Source of the DNA: Arthrobacter sp. cf158
GTDB lineage: Bacteria > Actinomycetota > Actinomycetes > Actinomycetales > Micrococcaceae
Direction: 5' to 3'
Assembly (NCBI RefSeq): GCF_900106835.1
Contig: NZ_FNNR01000002.1
Span: forward strand, 124,001-188,000
Length of the DNA stretch: 64,000 bases
Shown here: positions 8,348-15,888 of the stretch, piece after piece
Position numbering within the stretch: position 1 is the first letter of the stretch
Layout of the letters: every line of letters begins with the position of its first letter
The notes under the pieces: generated by a model
What the model was told of the DNA's origin: nothing
What the model saw: only the letters and a program-made list of their open reading frames with translations
The model's database searches: none
Made by a program: the position numbers and the translations under genes

Positions 8348-9271
8348 GTGGACTTCCCTCTCAGCAGCTCAGTGATACTCGTGGTCACTGTCGCGCTGTG
8401 GATGGTCTGGGTGGCGCCTTACGTTCTGCGTAACCGCCGGCAACAAGTCCAAACGGCCACTGTGCCAGCAGAGGCATTCGACGACGAACCAGACGAACCG
8501 CAGGCAGGGGTGGTATTGACTTTGGCACCTCAGCAGGAGAAACCGATGGAGACCATGCACAGCAAAGCACAGGCCTCGCCGCAGGATTCCCGCGTGGCAG
8601 AGTCGTCCGCCATACCAACGCCCGTTACCCCCTTCACGATTCGTTACGCGCGGTGCACTCTGGCGTTGTCCGGTGCAGCGCTGCTTTTGACGGCAGTGAT
8701 TTCCGGGGTGCTTCTGCTTTTCCGCACGGGATCCTTTTGGTTGCCGTTGGTGTCCTTCATTGGGGCGGTCTTCGCTGTCGTGATTCTGCGCAGGCTTGCT
8801 CTTCGGGATCTGCGCGAACGACGTGCGCGCCGTGCAGCCCAGGCATCGCGCATCCCCACTCCCGCGCGCTATCTGCCGAAAGAGCCGGCCGTCGAGTCGA
8901 AGGAAACCACTGTTTTCGACGCCGAGGCCAGTAGTAGTGAGGCTGCGCGCCTGTCCGCTGTGGAGCTTCGTGAGGCTGCGCTGGCAGTTGCCGTGGCGGC
9001 TGGAGACACGTCTGCACAAGCGGCCGAAGACACGAGGGGTTCCAGTTGGCAGCCGGTTTCGGTTCCCAAGCCCACCTACGTTGATGCCGCCAAGGCCCCG
9101 AGGCCTGCTCCCGAGCCCTTGGATCTCCCTGAGGCTCCCAAGCCAGTTGGCAAGCCTGTGCTGAAACAGGGCGTTGATCAGATGGATGCTGCTGCGATGT
9201 CGGCGGCGTCGGTCAAGGGTCAGAGCGCCCTGAGCAATCTGGACGACGTCCTGCAGCGCCGCCGCGCGTAA
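8348..9271 (+). CDS. GlpR-like membrane protein (candidate partner of divisome protein Glp)
   Basis: A 307-aa protein with an N-terminal membrane helix (SSVILVVTVALWMVWVAPYV) followed by RNRR, a hydrophilic linker, a pair of helices at about 105-155 (ALSGAALLLTAVISGVLLLF and WLPLVSFIGAVFAVVILRRL), an Arg-rich juxtamembrane stretch and a long Ala/Pro-rich cytoplasmic tail. Topology and position after galU-rimJ match Rv0996 and the corynebacterial GLPR, the membrane receptor of the gephyrin-like division protein Glp. The tail is low-complexity, so the call rests on topology and synteny. The GTG at 8348 is preferred over the TTG at 8342 because of the upstream -10 box. Confidence 0.6.
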   Translation: MDFPLSSSVILVVTVALWMVWVAPYVLRNRRQQVQTATVPAEAFDDEPDEPQAGVVLTLAPQQEKPMETMHSKAQASPQDSRVAESSAIPTPVTPFTIRYARCTLALSGAALLLTAVISGVLLLFRTGSFWLPLVSFIGAVFAVVILRRLALRDLRERRARRAAQASRIPTPARYLPKEPAVESKETTVFDAEASSSEAARLSAVELREAALAVAVAAGDTSAQAAEDTRGSSWQPVSVPKPTYVDAAKAPRPAPEPLDLPEAPKPVGKPVLKQGVDQMDAAAMSAASVKGQSALSNLDDVLQRRRA

Positions 9272-9277
9272 TTTCCG

Positions 9278-10078
9278 ATGACCAGCATCTGCGTGGCTGG
9301 TGGAACCGGTCAGGTGGGCCGCGAGGTTGTCCGGCTTGCCCTGGCTGCCGGGCACTCCGTCACAGTCCTGTCCCGCCACGTGCCCCCGACAGGATCGAAC
9401 AGGCATCACGATGTAGCCAGCTACTTTGCGGGCGACGTCACCACAGGGGATGGTCTGTCAGACGCATTGGCGGGTGCCGACGTCGTGATCGACTGCCTTG
9501 AAGGGCAGTTTGGCAAGGCGCAAAAGCATTTCGCCGACGGCGGTGCCAGGCTTCTGGCCGCGGCCAACCGGGCAGGGGTTGTAAAGGCCGTGGCCCTGTC
9601 CATCATCAATTGCGACCAGAGCACGTTTGATTACTATGCGACAAAAGCAGCCAAGGAACAGAAATACGCTGAGTCGACATTGGAAACGGTGGTGGTGAGA
9701 GCGACGCAATTTCACAGCTTGGTGGCGGCTGTCTTCGCGGCCGCTGCGAAAGTGCGGGTTATTCCTGTTTTCAAGGGTGTGGGTTTCCAGAGCATTTCTC
9801 CCGTGGACGTGGCGAAGGTCTTGCTGCTGGAAGCCGTGGAGGAACCTTCTTCCCAGCTGCACAGGGTCCGCACCATCGGCGGTCCGGACGTGCTGGACAT
9901 GAGGGCGATGGCGGTGTCCTGGAAGGCCGTAACGGGTGCGCGGGGCAGGATTGTGCAGTTGCCTTTGCCTGGCGCGATGGGCGCTTTCCTGCGTGCCGGC
10001 CGTAACCTGATCCCGGAGCAAAGGATCGGGACTGAGACCTTCGTGTCGTGGTTGGAAAAGCGCAAGGAAAGTTTGTAG
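9278..10078 (+). CDS. NmrA/SDR-type NAD(P)-binding protein
   Basis: A 266-aa atypical short-chain dehydrogenase fold. The Rossmann motif is VAGGTGQVGREVVRLAL at the N-terminus. DVVIDCLEG, a Tyr-X3-Lys at YYATK (about 127) and the domain-closing RATQF follow. Such proteins act as NAD(P)H-dependent reductases, epimerase-like enzymes or redox sensors of the NmrA type; no substrate can be named. It begins 6 nt after the GlpR-like gene, so it probably shares its transcript. Confidence 0.7.
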   Translation: MTSICVAGGTGQVGREVVRLALAAGHSVTVLSRHVPPTGSNRHHDVASYFAGDVTTGDGLSDALAGADVVIDCLEGQFGKAQKHFADGGARLLAAANRAGVVKAVALSIINCDQSTFDYYATKAAKEQKYAESTLETVVVRATQFHSLVAAVFAAAAKVRVIPVFKGVGFQSISPVDVAKVLLLEAVEEPSSQLHRVRTIGGPDVLDMRAMAVSWKAVTGARGRIVQLPLPGAMGAFLRAGRNLIPEQRIGTETFVSWLEKRKESL

Positions 10079-10114
10079 CCTAGGGACACTGGCCGGGTGC
10101 CCACCACCGGTCCA

Positions 10115-10187
10115 GGGGCTATAGCTCAGTTGGTAGAGCGCTTCGTTCGCATCGAAGAGGTCAGGAGTTCGAATCTCCTTAGCTCCA
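10115..10187 (+). tRNA. tRNA-Ala (anticodon CGC)
   Basis: A 73-nt cloverleaf. The acceptor GGGGCTA pairs with TAGCTCC including one G-U. The D arm is TAGCTCAGTTGGTAGAGC, the anticodon stem CTTCG/CGAAG encloses TTCGCAT with anticodon CGC reading GCG, and the T arm has GTTCGAATC. The 3' CCA is not encoded (ACA follows). No repeat of its 3' end was found nearby, so there is no sign of use as an integration site here. Confidence 0.97.
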
Positions 10188-10271
10188 CAAATTTCCCGGG
10201 ATAATTCCAGCCGCGCCAATCCTCGGAGCGATCAGGATGCAGGTAGTGCCGGGTCCCAGCCGCTGTAAAAG

Positions 10272-10290
10272 ACGAGTACCTACTACTCGT
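10272..10290. other. Inverted repeat in the tRNA-padR intergenic region
   Basis: ACGAGTA, a 5-nt CCTAC loop, then TACTCGT. The 321-bp stretch 10188-10508 has no convincing gene; it holds this repeat, GC-rich short hairpins at about 10345-10400 and the PadR repeats. No T-run follows, so this may be a protein-binding site or a weak tRNA terminator. Confidence 0.4.
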
Positions 10291-10457
10291 GTGCGGGCAT
10301 AGCCGGTTCGTCTTTACTGAACCCAGCGGATCCCCTGCGCCGGCTAATGATCCCCCTCGTTTGCCGGGGCAGCCCCAAAGATCCGCGGCCGGGGCCGGGC
10401 GACACCACCCAGAAGTGTTGTCCGGTCCTGTGCTTAACCCAGCAGACCCCTTGGGTA

Positions 10458-10484
10458 TATCGTTAACTATCGTTCAGTATCGTT
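10458..10484 (+). promoter_or_regulatory. Triple TATCGTT repeat, putative PadR operator
   Basis: TATCGTT occurs at 10458, 10468 and 10478, exactly 10 bp apart, so all three copies face the same side of the helix. The array ends 24 bp before the padR-family start codon. Autoregulation is usual for PadR repressors. Confidence 0.55.
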
Positions 10485-10508
10485 CGCGACGTCCCCGAGG
10501 TGAGCAAG

Positions 10509-11051
10509 ATGCATAATTCATTCCCTGCAAACGGATTTATGGGCAACAACCTGGATGGCATGTGGCAGGCTGTCGAAGAGTTTCGCTCCCGCTTCGAGAA
10601 GCGTGCCGGCACCCGTGCCGGCCGGGGGGAGTTACGGACGGCTATTCTGGCACTCCTTGCCGAGCGGCCCATGCACGGGTATCAGATCATCCGGGAAATC
10701 GAGGAGCGCAGCGGTGGCAACTGGAAGCCCAGTGCCGGCTCCGTTTATCCCACCCTGCAATTGCTGGCAGATGAGGGCTTCGTCAATGCCGAAGAATCAA
10801 GCGGACGCAAAATCTACTCCTTGACCGAAGCGGGTCGGGAAGACGTGGCCAGTGCCGAGGCATCCGCGCCGTGGGACTCCGTGGGCACCAGTTCGGGCCC
10901 GGGTTTTGCTGCCTTGCCCAAAGCTGGCGTGGACCTTGCGCAGGCCGCAGCACAGGTTGGCCGCACAGGGACGCCCAAGCAGGTTCAGGAGGCCGTTGCA
11001 GTGCTGGAAGAGGCTCGCCGCAGGCTGTACTCGATCCTCGCACAGGACTGA
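10509..11051 (+). CDS. PadR-family transcriptional regulator
   Basis: A 180-aa protein with the PadR winged helix at about 40-110 (ILALLAERPMHGYQIIREI and GSVYPTLQLLADEGFV are diagnostic), preceded by a Gly/Arg-rich N-terminus and followed by an Ala-rich coiled C-terminus. GAGG 8 nt before the ATG at 10509 sets the start; the in-frame GTG at 10500 overlaps that GAGG and has none of its own. The ABC1-kinase gene starts 5 nt after the stop, so the two are likely one unit under the TATCGTT array. The inducer is unknown. Confidence 0.88.
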   Translation: MHNSFPANGFMGNNLDGMWQAVEEFRSRFEKRAGTRAGRGELRTAILALLAERPMHGYQIIREIEERSGGNWKPSAGSVYPTLQLLADEGFVNAEESSGRKIYSLTEAGREDVASAEASAPWDSVGTSSGPGFAALPKAGVDLAQAAAQVGRTGTPKQVQEAVAVLEEARRRLYSILAQD

Positions 11052-11056
11052 GGGCG

Positions 11057-12772
11057 GTGACGTTGGATCGTCGCCACCGGGTAGGTGCAACACCGGGCGC
11101 AGGGGACGCCCGCACCCGATATCGTCGGATCCTGCGGTTTGCTTCATGGAATCTCGCCGTCACGTGGTGGTTTGAGTTGTTCCTGCCCCGGGTGGGTCTG
11201 CGGTGGGTCTCTGATCGCAACCGCGCCCAGCGGATGAGGGGCTTTGCGAAGCGCTTCCATGACTTGGCTGTGGAACTTGGTGGCCTGATGATCAAGGTGG
11301 GCCAGTTCATGTCGTCCAGGCTGGACGTCCTGCCACCTGAGATCACGGCCGAACTTGAAGGGCTCCAGGACGAAGTCCCGGCGGTGCCATTTTCGGAGAT
11401 ACGTTTACTGGCTGAAGCTGAGCTGGGTGCGCCGTTGGAGACAGTGTTCGCCTCGGTTGAAGAGACACCTATAGCTGCCGCTTCACTCGGGCAGGCCCAC
11501 CGGGCAAAGCTTCTGGCCGGAAATGCGGAGGACACCGGGCTCAGCAGCGTGGTCTTTAAGGTTCAGCGGCCGGGCATCGATACCATTGTGGACGTCGATC
11601 TGGCGGCTCTTCGCAAAGTAGGCGGATGGCTGAGCCGTATCCGCCTCGTATCGGATCGGGCGGATGTGCCTGCCCTGATCAAGGAGTTTGCGCAGACCAG
11701 CCTTGAGGAGATCGACTACCTTAACGAGGCCGCAAATTCCGAGCGTTTCGCAGCGGATTTCGCCGGTGACCAGAGGGTGACTGTGCCCGGAGTCGTGTGG
11801 GAAAGGACAACGCGACGCGTGCTTACCCTCGAAGATGTCACTGCCATCAAGATCACCGACACCGAATCATTGCGGATGGCCGGAATTGACCCAGCGACTG
11901 TGGCGCCGGTCTTTGCATCCGTGATGTTTGACCAGCTGTTCACGAACGGCTTTTTCCATGCGGATCCACATCCCGGGAACATCTTTGTCACGCCCATGGC
12001 CGGCGCATCCGGCGAGCGACCCTGGAAACTAACATTCATCGACTTCGGCATGATGGGGGAGGTCCCGCCAAAGACCCGGAGCGGGCTGAGGAAGCTCCTG
12101 ATTGTTGCTGCCTCCCGGGACGGCAAGGGCTTGGTGTCCGCCATCAGCGACGTTGGTGTGCTGATGCCATCTGCTGACACAGCAGAGCTGCAGCGTGCCA
12201 TGACCCAGCTCTTCTCACGGTTTGGAGGAATGGGGTTCGCAGAGCTCCGCGATGTGGATCCGCGGGAATTCCGCGACTTTGGCTCCGAGTTCGGCGCTGT
12301 CATTCGTTCGTTGCCCTTCCAGCTGCCGGAGAACTTTCTCCTCATCATCCGTGCCATGTCGCTGACGTCCGGCGTATGCAGTTCCTTGGATGCCCGCTTC
12401 AATTTGTGGGACGCGGTGGAACCCTACGCAGCACAGCTACTCCGCGACGAACGTGGCAACATCGTCAACGACGTCGCGTCCCAGGCTCTGGATGCCGCAA
12501 CAGTTGCTTTGCGCTTACCGAAACGGCTGGACGGGCTGATCAACCAAATCGAGGACGGTGCCCTGGAAGTGGGCAATCGTCGCCTCGAACGACAAATGGA
12601 GAGGCTCATCGTCACGGCGCGCAGGGCTGTAGCCGCCCTGGTCTTCGGGGCGCTCCTGATTGCAGGATCCGTGGTGAGGGCTGACGACGCGGTGCTCGGC
12701 AACGTGCTCATGATCCTGTCCGTCATTCCGTTGGTCCATGGTTTGTGGTCCGGGCGTCGTCGTCGTCCGTGA
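11057..12772 (+). CDS. ABC1/AarF-UbiB family atypical kinase
   Basis: A 571-aa member of the ABC1 (ADCK/UbiB) family. Seen are the family KxGQ motif (IKVGQFMSSR), the alanine-rich nucleotide loop AAASLGQAHRAKL that replaces the glycine loop, a lysine in VVFKVQRPG, the catalytic segment FFHADPHPGN and metal-binding IDFGMMGE; two C-terminal membrane helices follow (about 520-565). UbiB proteins support quinone-lipid metabolism; in a menaquinone-using actinobacterium the substrate is unclear. The GTG at 11057 is chosen; TTG at 11063 is better spaced from the AGGG. A longer frame from 10871 only overlaps padR and is not coding. Confidence 0.85.
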   Translation: MTLDRRHRVGATPGAGDARTRYRRILRFASWNLAVTWWFELFLPRVGLRWVSDRNRAQRMRGFAKRFHDLAVELGGLMIKVGQFMSSRLDVLPPEITAELEGLQDEVPAVPFSEIRLLAEAELGAPLETVFASVEETPIAAASLGQAHRAKLLAGNAEDTGLSSVVFKVQRPGIDTIVDVDLAALRKVGGWLSRIRLVSDRADVPALIKEFAQTSLEEIDYLNEAANSERFAADFAGDQRVTVPGVVWERTTRRVLTLEDVTAIKITDTESLRMAGIDPATVAPVFASVMFDQLFTNGFFHADPHPGNIFVTPMAGASGERPWKLTFIDFGMMGEVPPKTRSGLRKLLIVAASRDGKGLVSAISDVGVLMPSADTAELQRAMTQLFSRFGGMGFAELRDVDPREFRDFGSEFGAVIRSLPFQLPENFLLIIRAMSLTSGVCSSLDARFNLWDAVEPYAAQLLRDERGNIVNDVASQALDAATVALRLPKRLDGLINQIEDGALEVGNRRLERQMERLIVTARRAVAALVFGALLIAGSVVRADDAVLGNVLMILSVIPLVHGLWSGRRRRP

Positions 12773-12788
12773 GCTACAGCCGGCGTCG

Positions 12789-12794
12789 TAGAAT
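12789..12794 (+). promoter_or_regulatory. -10 box (TAGAAT) for the leaderless universal stress gene
   Basis: TAGAAT ends 6 nt before the GTG at 12801. It follows the ABC1-kinase stop by only 16 nt, so the stress-protein/fluoride-channel group probably has its own promoter. Confidence 0.55.
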
Positions 12795-12800
12795 TGCCGT

Positions 12801-13322
12801 GTGACTGAGCCCCCAGCACCTCCTCCCGAGGCATCCAACAGCATGTCAGGTCCCATCCTGGTGGGTGTGATGCCGGGGCAGCGTCCGGTGGTCGTCGAGC
12901 AGGCAGCACAAGTAGCTGCCGCTGCGGGCCTCCCACTCGTGTGTGCATTTGCCGATGTCACGGTGTATCCGGTGGATGGCAGCGCCGGGGGTCCGGCTGC
13001 GCCCATTGATCCTGACGGGGTTGATGACGATGCTCCCTGGATTCCTGAGGAGTTGAAAACTGCCATTGCCTCGCAGCTGGCAGGGAGAGGCGTGGCGTGG
13101 TCCATCGTGCGTCTGGCAGGTGAGCCGGCGCAGGCCTTGGCCCGCCAGGCCAAGGACATAGGCGCGTCGATGCTCGTGGTGGGCACGCGGGAGCACACGC
13201 TGTCGGCGGCTTTTAAGGACCTGACGGCCGGCTCCGTGGCCCGGCAACTGTTCCATCGCCAGGACCTGCCGGTACTGGTCATCCCGGTGAACCCCCGGGT
13301 TCCGGATGATGATGACGACTGA
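12801..13322 (+). CDS. Universal stress protein (UspA family)
   Basis: A 173-aa single-domain UspA protein. After a Pro-rich N-terminus, ILVGVMPGQRP starts strand 1; the nucleotide-binding loop is VVGTREHT followed later by TAGSVARQL, and the end PVLVIPVN is typical. ATP binding is likely but not certain. The last 17 nt overlap the first fluoride-channel gene, so translation is probably coupled. Confidence 0.88.
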   Translation: MTEPPAPPPEASNSMSGPILVGVMPGQRPVVVEQAAQVAAAAGLPLVCAFADVTVYPVDGSAGGPAAPIDPDGVDDDAPWIPEELKTAIASQLAGRGVAWSIVRLAGEPAQALARQAKDIGASMLVVGTREHTLSAAFKDLTAGSVARQLFHRQDLPVLVIPVNPRVPDDDDD

Positions 13323-13740
13323 GGCCAAGCGTCCGGTCCACTTGCACTGGAGATTTATCGGCATCGTGGCGGCGGGCGGCGTGCTGGGTGCCTTGGCGCG
13401 GTATGGCCTTGGATTAGTGATCCCGGCGCCAGGTGCGTGGCCACTTCCCACCTTGGTCATCAATCTGACGGGTGCTTTGGCGCTAGGCGCGTTGCTGGAA
13501 GGACTCTCCCGCAGCGGACCCGACGTCGGTAATCGCCGCGTCCTGCGCCTTGCCCTGGGAACGGGGTTCTTGGGCGCCTACACCACCTACAGCACATTGG
13601 CGCTGGACGCAGTCCATCTCTTCGCTGCGGGTGCAGCCCCTGCGGCCGCGGGCTACCTTCTGGCCAGCCTCCTGGGCGGCGCAGTAGCCACCACTGCCGG
13701 TATCTGGCTTGGCGCATGGCACCACAGGCGGAACCAATGA
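13306..13740 (+). CDS. crcB: Fluoride exporter CrcB/Fluc, first of two
   Basis: A 144-aa protein with four membrane helices. The polar pore residue is in LVINLTGALALGALL, and the fluoride-channel signature GTGFLGAYTTYSTLALD follows at about 85-100. Fluc channels let fluoride leave the cell; when two copies are adjacent they usually form an antiparallel heterodimer. It overlaps the stress-protein gene by 17 nt and the second channel by 4 nt (ATGA). Three ATG codons in a row (13306, 13309, 13312) could each be the start. Confidence 0.93.
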   Translation: MMMTTEAKRPVHLHWRFIGIVAAGGVLGALARYGLGLVIPAPGAWPLPTLVINLTGALALGALLEGLSRSGPDVGNRRVLRLALGTGFLGAYTTYSTLALDAVHLFAAGAAPAAAGYLLASLLGGAVATTAGIWLGAWHHRRNQ

Positions 13741-14108
13741 CGGTGGTTCTGCTCGCTCTGGCTGGTGGAGCCGGCGCAGGGGTTCGGTTCGTCATCGACG
13801 GACTGGTCCGCTCGCGCCTCAAGACGGCGCTCCCTTGGGGAACCATCATTATCAACATCTCGGGTTCCCTGCTGCTCGGCTTTCTTGCTGGTCTTGTCAT
13901 GCGCGGCCAAGCACCGGAATCCCTCCTCCTGGTTTTAGGCACAGGATTTCTGGGTGGCTACACCACCTTCAGCACGTCCAGCCTGGAGACCATCCGATTG
14001 GTCCAAAGTGGCAGGGCAGGACTGGCGCTTGTCAACGCCATGGGGTCAATGGCCGCGAGCGTTCTGGCCTCCGCTGCAGGCGTATTGATCGCTTCACTGC
14101 TGCCCTGA
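13737..14108 (+). CDS. crcB: Fluoride exporter CrcB/Fluc, second of two
   Basis: A 123-aa, four-helix partner of the preceding gene. It has IIINISGSLLLGFLAG and the signature GTGFLGGYTTFSTSSLE. The start is the ATG of the ATGA overlapping the upstream stop, which implies coupled synthesis of the two subunits. The two copies differ in length and in charge around the helices, as expected for fixed opposite topologies. Confidence 0.93.
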   Translation: MTVVLLALAGGAGAGVRFVIDGLVRSRLKTALPWGTIIINISGSLLLGFLAGLVMRGQAPESLLLVLGTGFLGGYTTFSTSSLETIRLVQSGRAGLALVNAMGSMAASVLASAAGVLIASLLP

Positions 14109-14150
14109 GCTGTGGTGAACTTCACCATCAAAAGTGTCATTGCCCGCCTG

Positions 14151-14156
14151 TAGGAT
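14151..14156 (+). promoter_or_regulatory. -10 box (TAGGAT) for leaderless ferritin
   Basis: TAGGAT lies exactly 6 nt before the ATG at 14163, with no Shine-Dalgarno sequence. No iron-regulator (IdeR/DtxR) box was recognised in the short upstream gap. Confidence 0.55.
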
Positions 14157-14162
14157 CGAGCC

Positions 14163-14693
14163 ATGGCTAAGAAGACTTTCAATGAGCTGTTGTCCGCCCA
14201 GGTCGCCAATGAGTTTGCGGCCTCCCAGCAATACATCGCAGTAGCTGTGTACTTTGACGGCGAGGACTTGCCGCAGCTTGCCCGGCATTTCTACCGGCAA
14301 TCCCTTGAGGAGCGCAACCACGCCATGATGATGGTCCAGTACATGCTGGACCGCAACGTGCACGTGGAAATCCCTGGCATCGCACCCGTGCGCAACAACT
14401 TCACCAACGCCAAGGAACCCATCGCACTGGCCTTGGAGCAGGAGAAGGAAGTCACCCGGAACATTGAGGAAATGTTCCGTGTTGCCCGCGCAGAAGGAGA
14501 TGCTCTGGGTGAGCAGTTCATGCTCTGGTTCCTGAAGGAGCAGGTTGAAGAGGTCGCGTCCATGACCACGCTGCTGAACATCACTGAACGGGCGGAGAAC
14601 CTCTTCGACATCGAGAACTACGTCGCCCGCGAAACTGTGGGCGATGGCGGAAACGATGCCAGTGCCCCGTCCGCAGCCGGCGGCGTTATCTAG
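14163..14693 (+). CDS. Ferritin (non-haem, iron storage)
   Basis: A 176-aa ferritin that oxidises and stores iron in a 24-subunit shell. Ferroxidase-site residues are visible in ANEFAASQQYIAVAVYFD, EERNHAMMMVQYM and FLKEQVEEVASM, and the four-helix pattern spans residues 5-150; the final 20 residues are flexible. No haem-ligand methionine was identified, so ftn/bfrB type is preferred over bacterioferritin. A terminator hairpin follows the stop. Confidence 0.93.
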   Translation: MAKKTFNELLSAQVANEFAASQQYIAVAVYFDGEDLPQLARHFYRQSLEERNHAMMMVQYMLDRNVHVEIPGIAPVRNNFTNAKEPIALALEQEKEVTRNIEEMFRVARAEGDALGEQFMLWFLKEQVEEVASMTTLLNITERAENLFDIENYVARETVGDGGNDASAPSAAGGVI

Positions 14694-14721
14694 CTGTCCG
14701 CGTCAAACCACTTTTTGGAGA

Positions 14722-14754
14722 GAGGCCGCAGGAAGTTTAGCTTCCGGCGGCCTC
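14722..14754. terminator. Bidirectional terminator overlapping the end of zapE
   Basis: GAGGCCGC plus GGAAG pair with CTTCC plus GCGGCCTC around a TTTAG loop, with one A-G mismatch. It lies 28 nt after the ferritin stop and contains the last codons of the convergent zapE gene, so it must also be compatible with coding. Confidence 0.75.
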
Positions 14755-15888
14755 TTCGCGTGCCGGGGAATCGTCCACGCTGGAACGCCCCAGCAATGCC
14801 AGCCGGCTAGCGATGCGTGCCAGGTCCACGGGGAGGATATTGCCGGTGGCACCGATATCCCAGTCGAGGGGTCCTTGGCCGATCAGGAACAGCCGAATGT
14901 CCTGATCATGAAGGACGTCCACCACGTTGCTGAAACGCTGCCAGGCAGGAGCGGACGCAGAGTCGGTGATGGAGGGTGACGGGACATCGTCAATGACCCA
15001 CGTCGTGTAGGCGTCAGCCAACGCCAGGAAGTCGGAGGTGGACGTCAACCCACCACATAGCTCCTCAAAAGATACCCAGAGGAGATCGGGGTCCGAGTTC
15101 TTGACGACGATCGGCTGGGTGGTTGGGCTGAGCACCCGTCTTTGGGATGGCGGTGGCCGGAACAAGCCAAGGCGTCCAAGTTGTCCGGGCGTGCCGGGGG
15201 AGATGATGCGCCCTGAGCCGAATGCCTCAAAGCCAGTGCCCGAGGTGGACCCGTCGGCGGGAAAACGACGGAAGTCCCACGAGCCATTGATTTCCACGAT
15301 GTCCATCATCTCCTTGATGGCCTCGATGGTGGGTAGGTAATGGTCATGCCACAGAGGATTGGGCAGCAAGTCGTCAGGCGCGTAATTCGAGGTCACCACC
15401 AACGGAACGCGTTGTTGCGCGGCTGTCCGGAGCAGCCGGGAAATGAACATGCCGTCGCCGACGTCATGCACATGGAACTCGTCAAAGAAGAGCACGTCTG
15501 TGTCAGCCAGCAGCGCGTCAATTGAGTGTTGGATGGCGGTTCCGTTAACGGCGTCCAACCCACGTGTCCCCGCATGAAGCTTGCGGAAGAAATCGTGGAA
15601 GTGGACTCGCCTGGTCCGCAGGCCCAACCGCGCGTGGAAGCTGTCCATCAGCCAGGTCTTGCCGCGGCCCACGGGTCCGTGCAGGTAGATGCTTCGCGGT
15701 GCCTTTGGGGAAAATGTGCGACGCCGGCCCGCAATCTGGGCGCCAAAGGCGGCCAGTCGCTCGGCTGCTTGGCGCTGGCTGGACTCAAGCTCGAAACCCG
15801 AGCCCGCGGCGTCGTTCTCCATGCCGTCCATCAAAGTCCTGGCAGCCTCCCGCGCAGTGCCGGGAGCAGGCCTTGAAGGAGGTGTCAC
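14737..15888 (-). CDS. zapE: AFG1-like ATPase, cell division protein ZapE
   Basis: A 383-aa AAA+ ATPase. Walker A is YLHGPVGRGKTWLMDSF, the downstream motif VHFHDFFRKLHAGTR is typical of AFG1/ZapE, Walker B is VLFFDEFHVHDVGDGM, and sensor 1 is VVTSNYAPDDLLPN; the C-terminal half is the family lid. In proteobacteria ZapE destabilises FtsZ rings; the role in actinobacteria is inferred. The GTG at 15888 overlaps the corA stop by 4 nt, giving tight coupling to corA. Confidence 0.9.
   Translation of the reverse strand: MTPPSRPAPGTAREAARTLMDGMENDAAGSGFELESSQRQAAERLAAFGAQIAGRRRTFSPKAPRSIYLHGPVGRGKTWLMDSFHARLGLRTRRVHFHDFFRKLHAGTRGLDAVNGTAIQHSIDALLADTDVLFFDEFHVHDVGDGMFISRLLRTAAQQRVPLVVTSNYAPDDLLPNPLWHDHYLPTIEAIKEMMDIVEINGSWDFRRFPADGSTSGTGFEAFGSGRIISPGTPGQLGRLGLFRPPPSQRRVLSPTTQPIVVKNSDPDLLWVSFEELCGGLTSTSDFLALADAYTTWVIDDVPSPSITDSASAPAWQRFSNVVDVLHDQDIRLFLIGQGPLDWDIGATGNILPVDLARIASRLALLGRSSVDDSPAREEAAGS

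Noticed and set aside
10188..10508. Possible integrated element next to tRNA-Ala
   Set aside because: No integrase, no second copy of the tRNA 3' end and only ordinary intergenic sequence; genes on both sides look like core genome.
10871..11056. N-terminal extension of the ABC1 kinase frame
   Set aside because: It lies wholly within the padR-family gene in another frame, and its residues do not resemble the kinase family.
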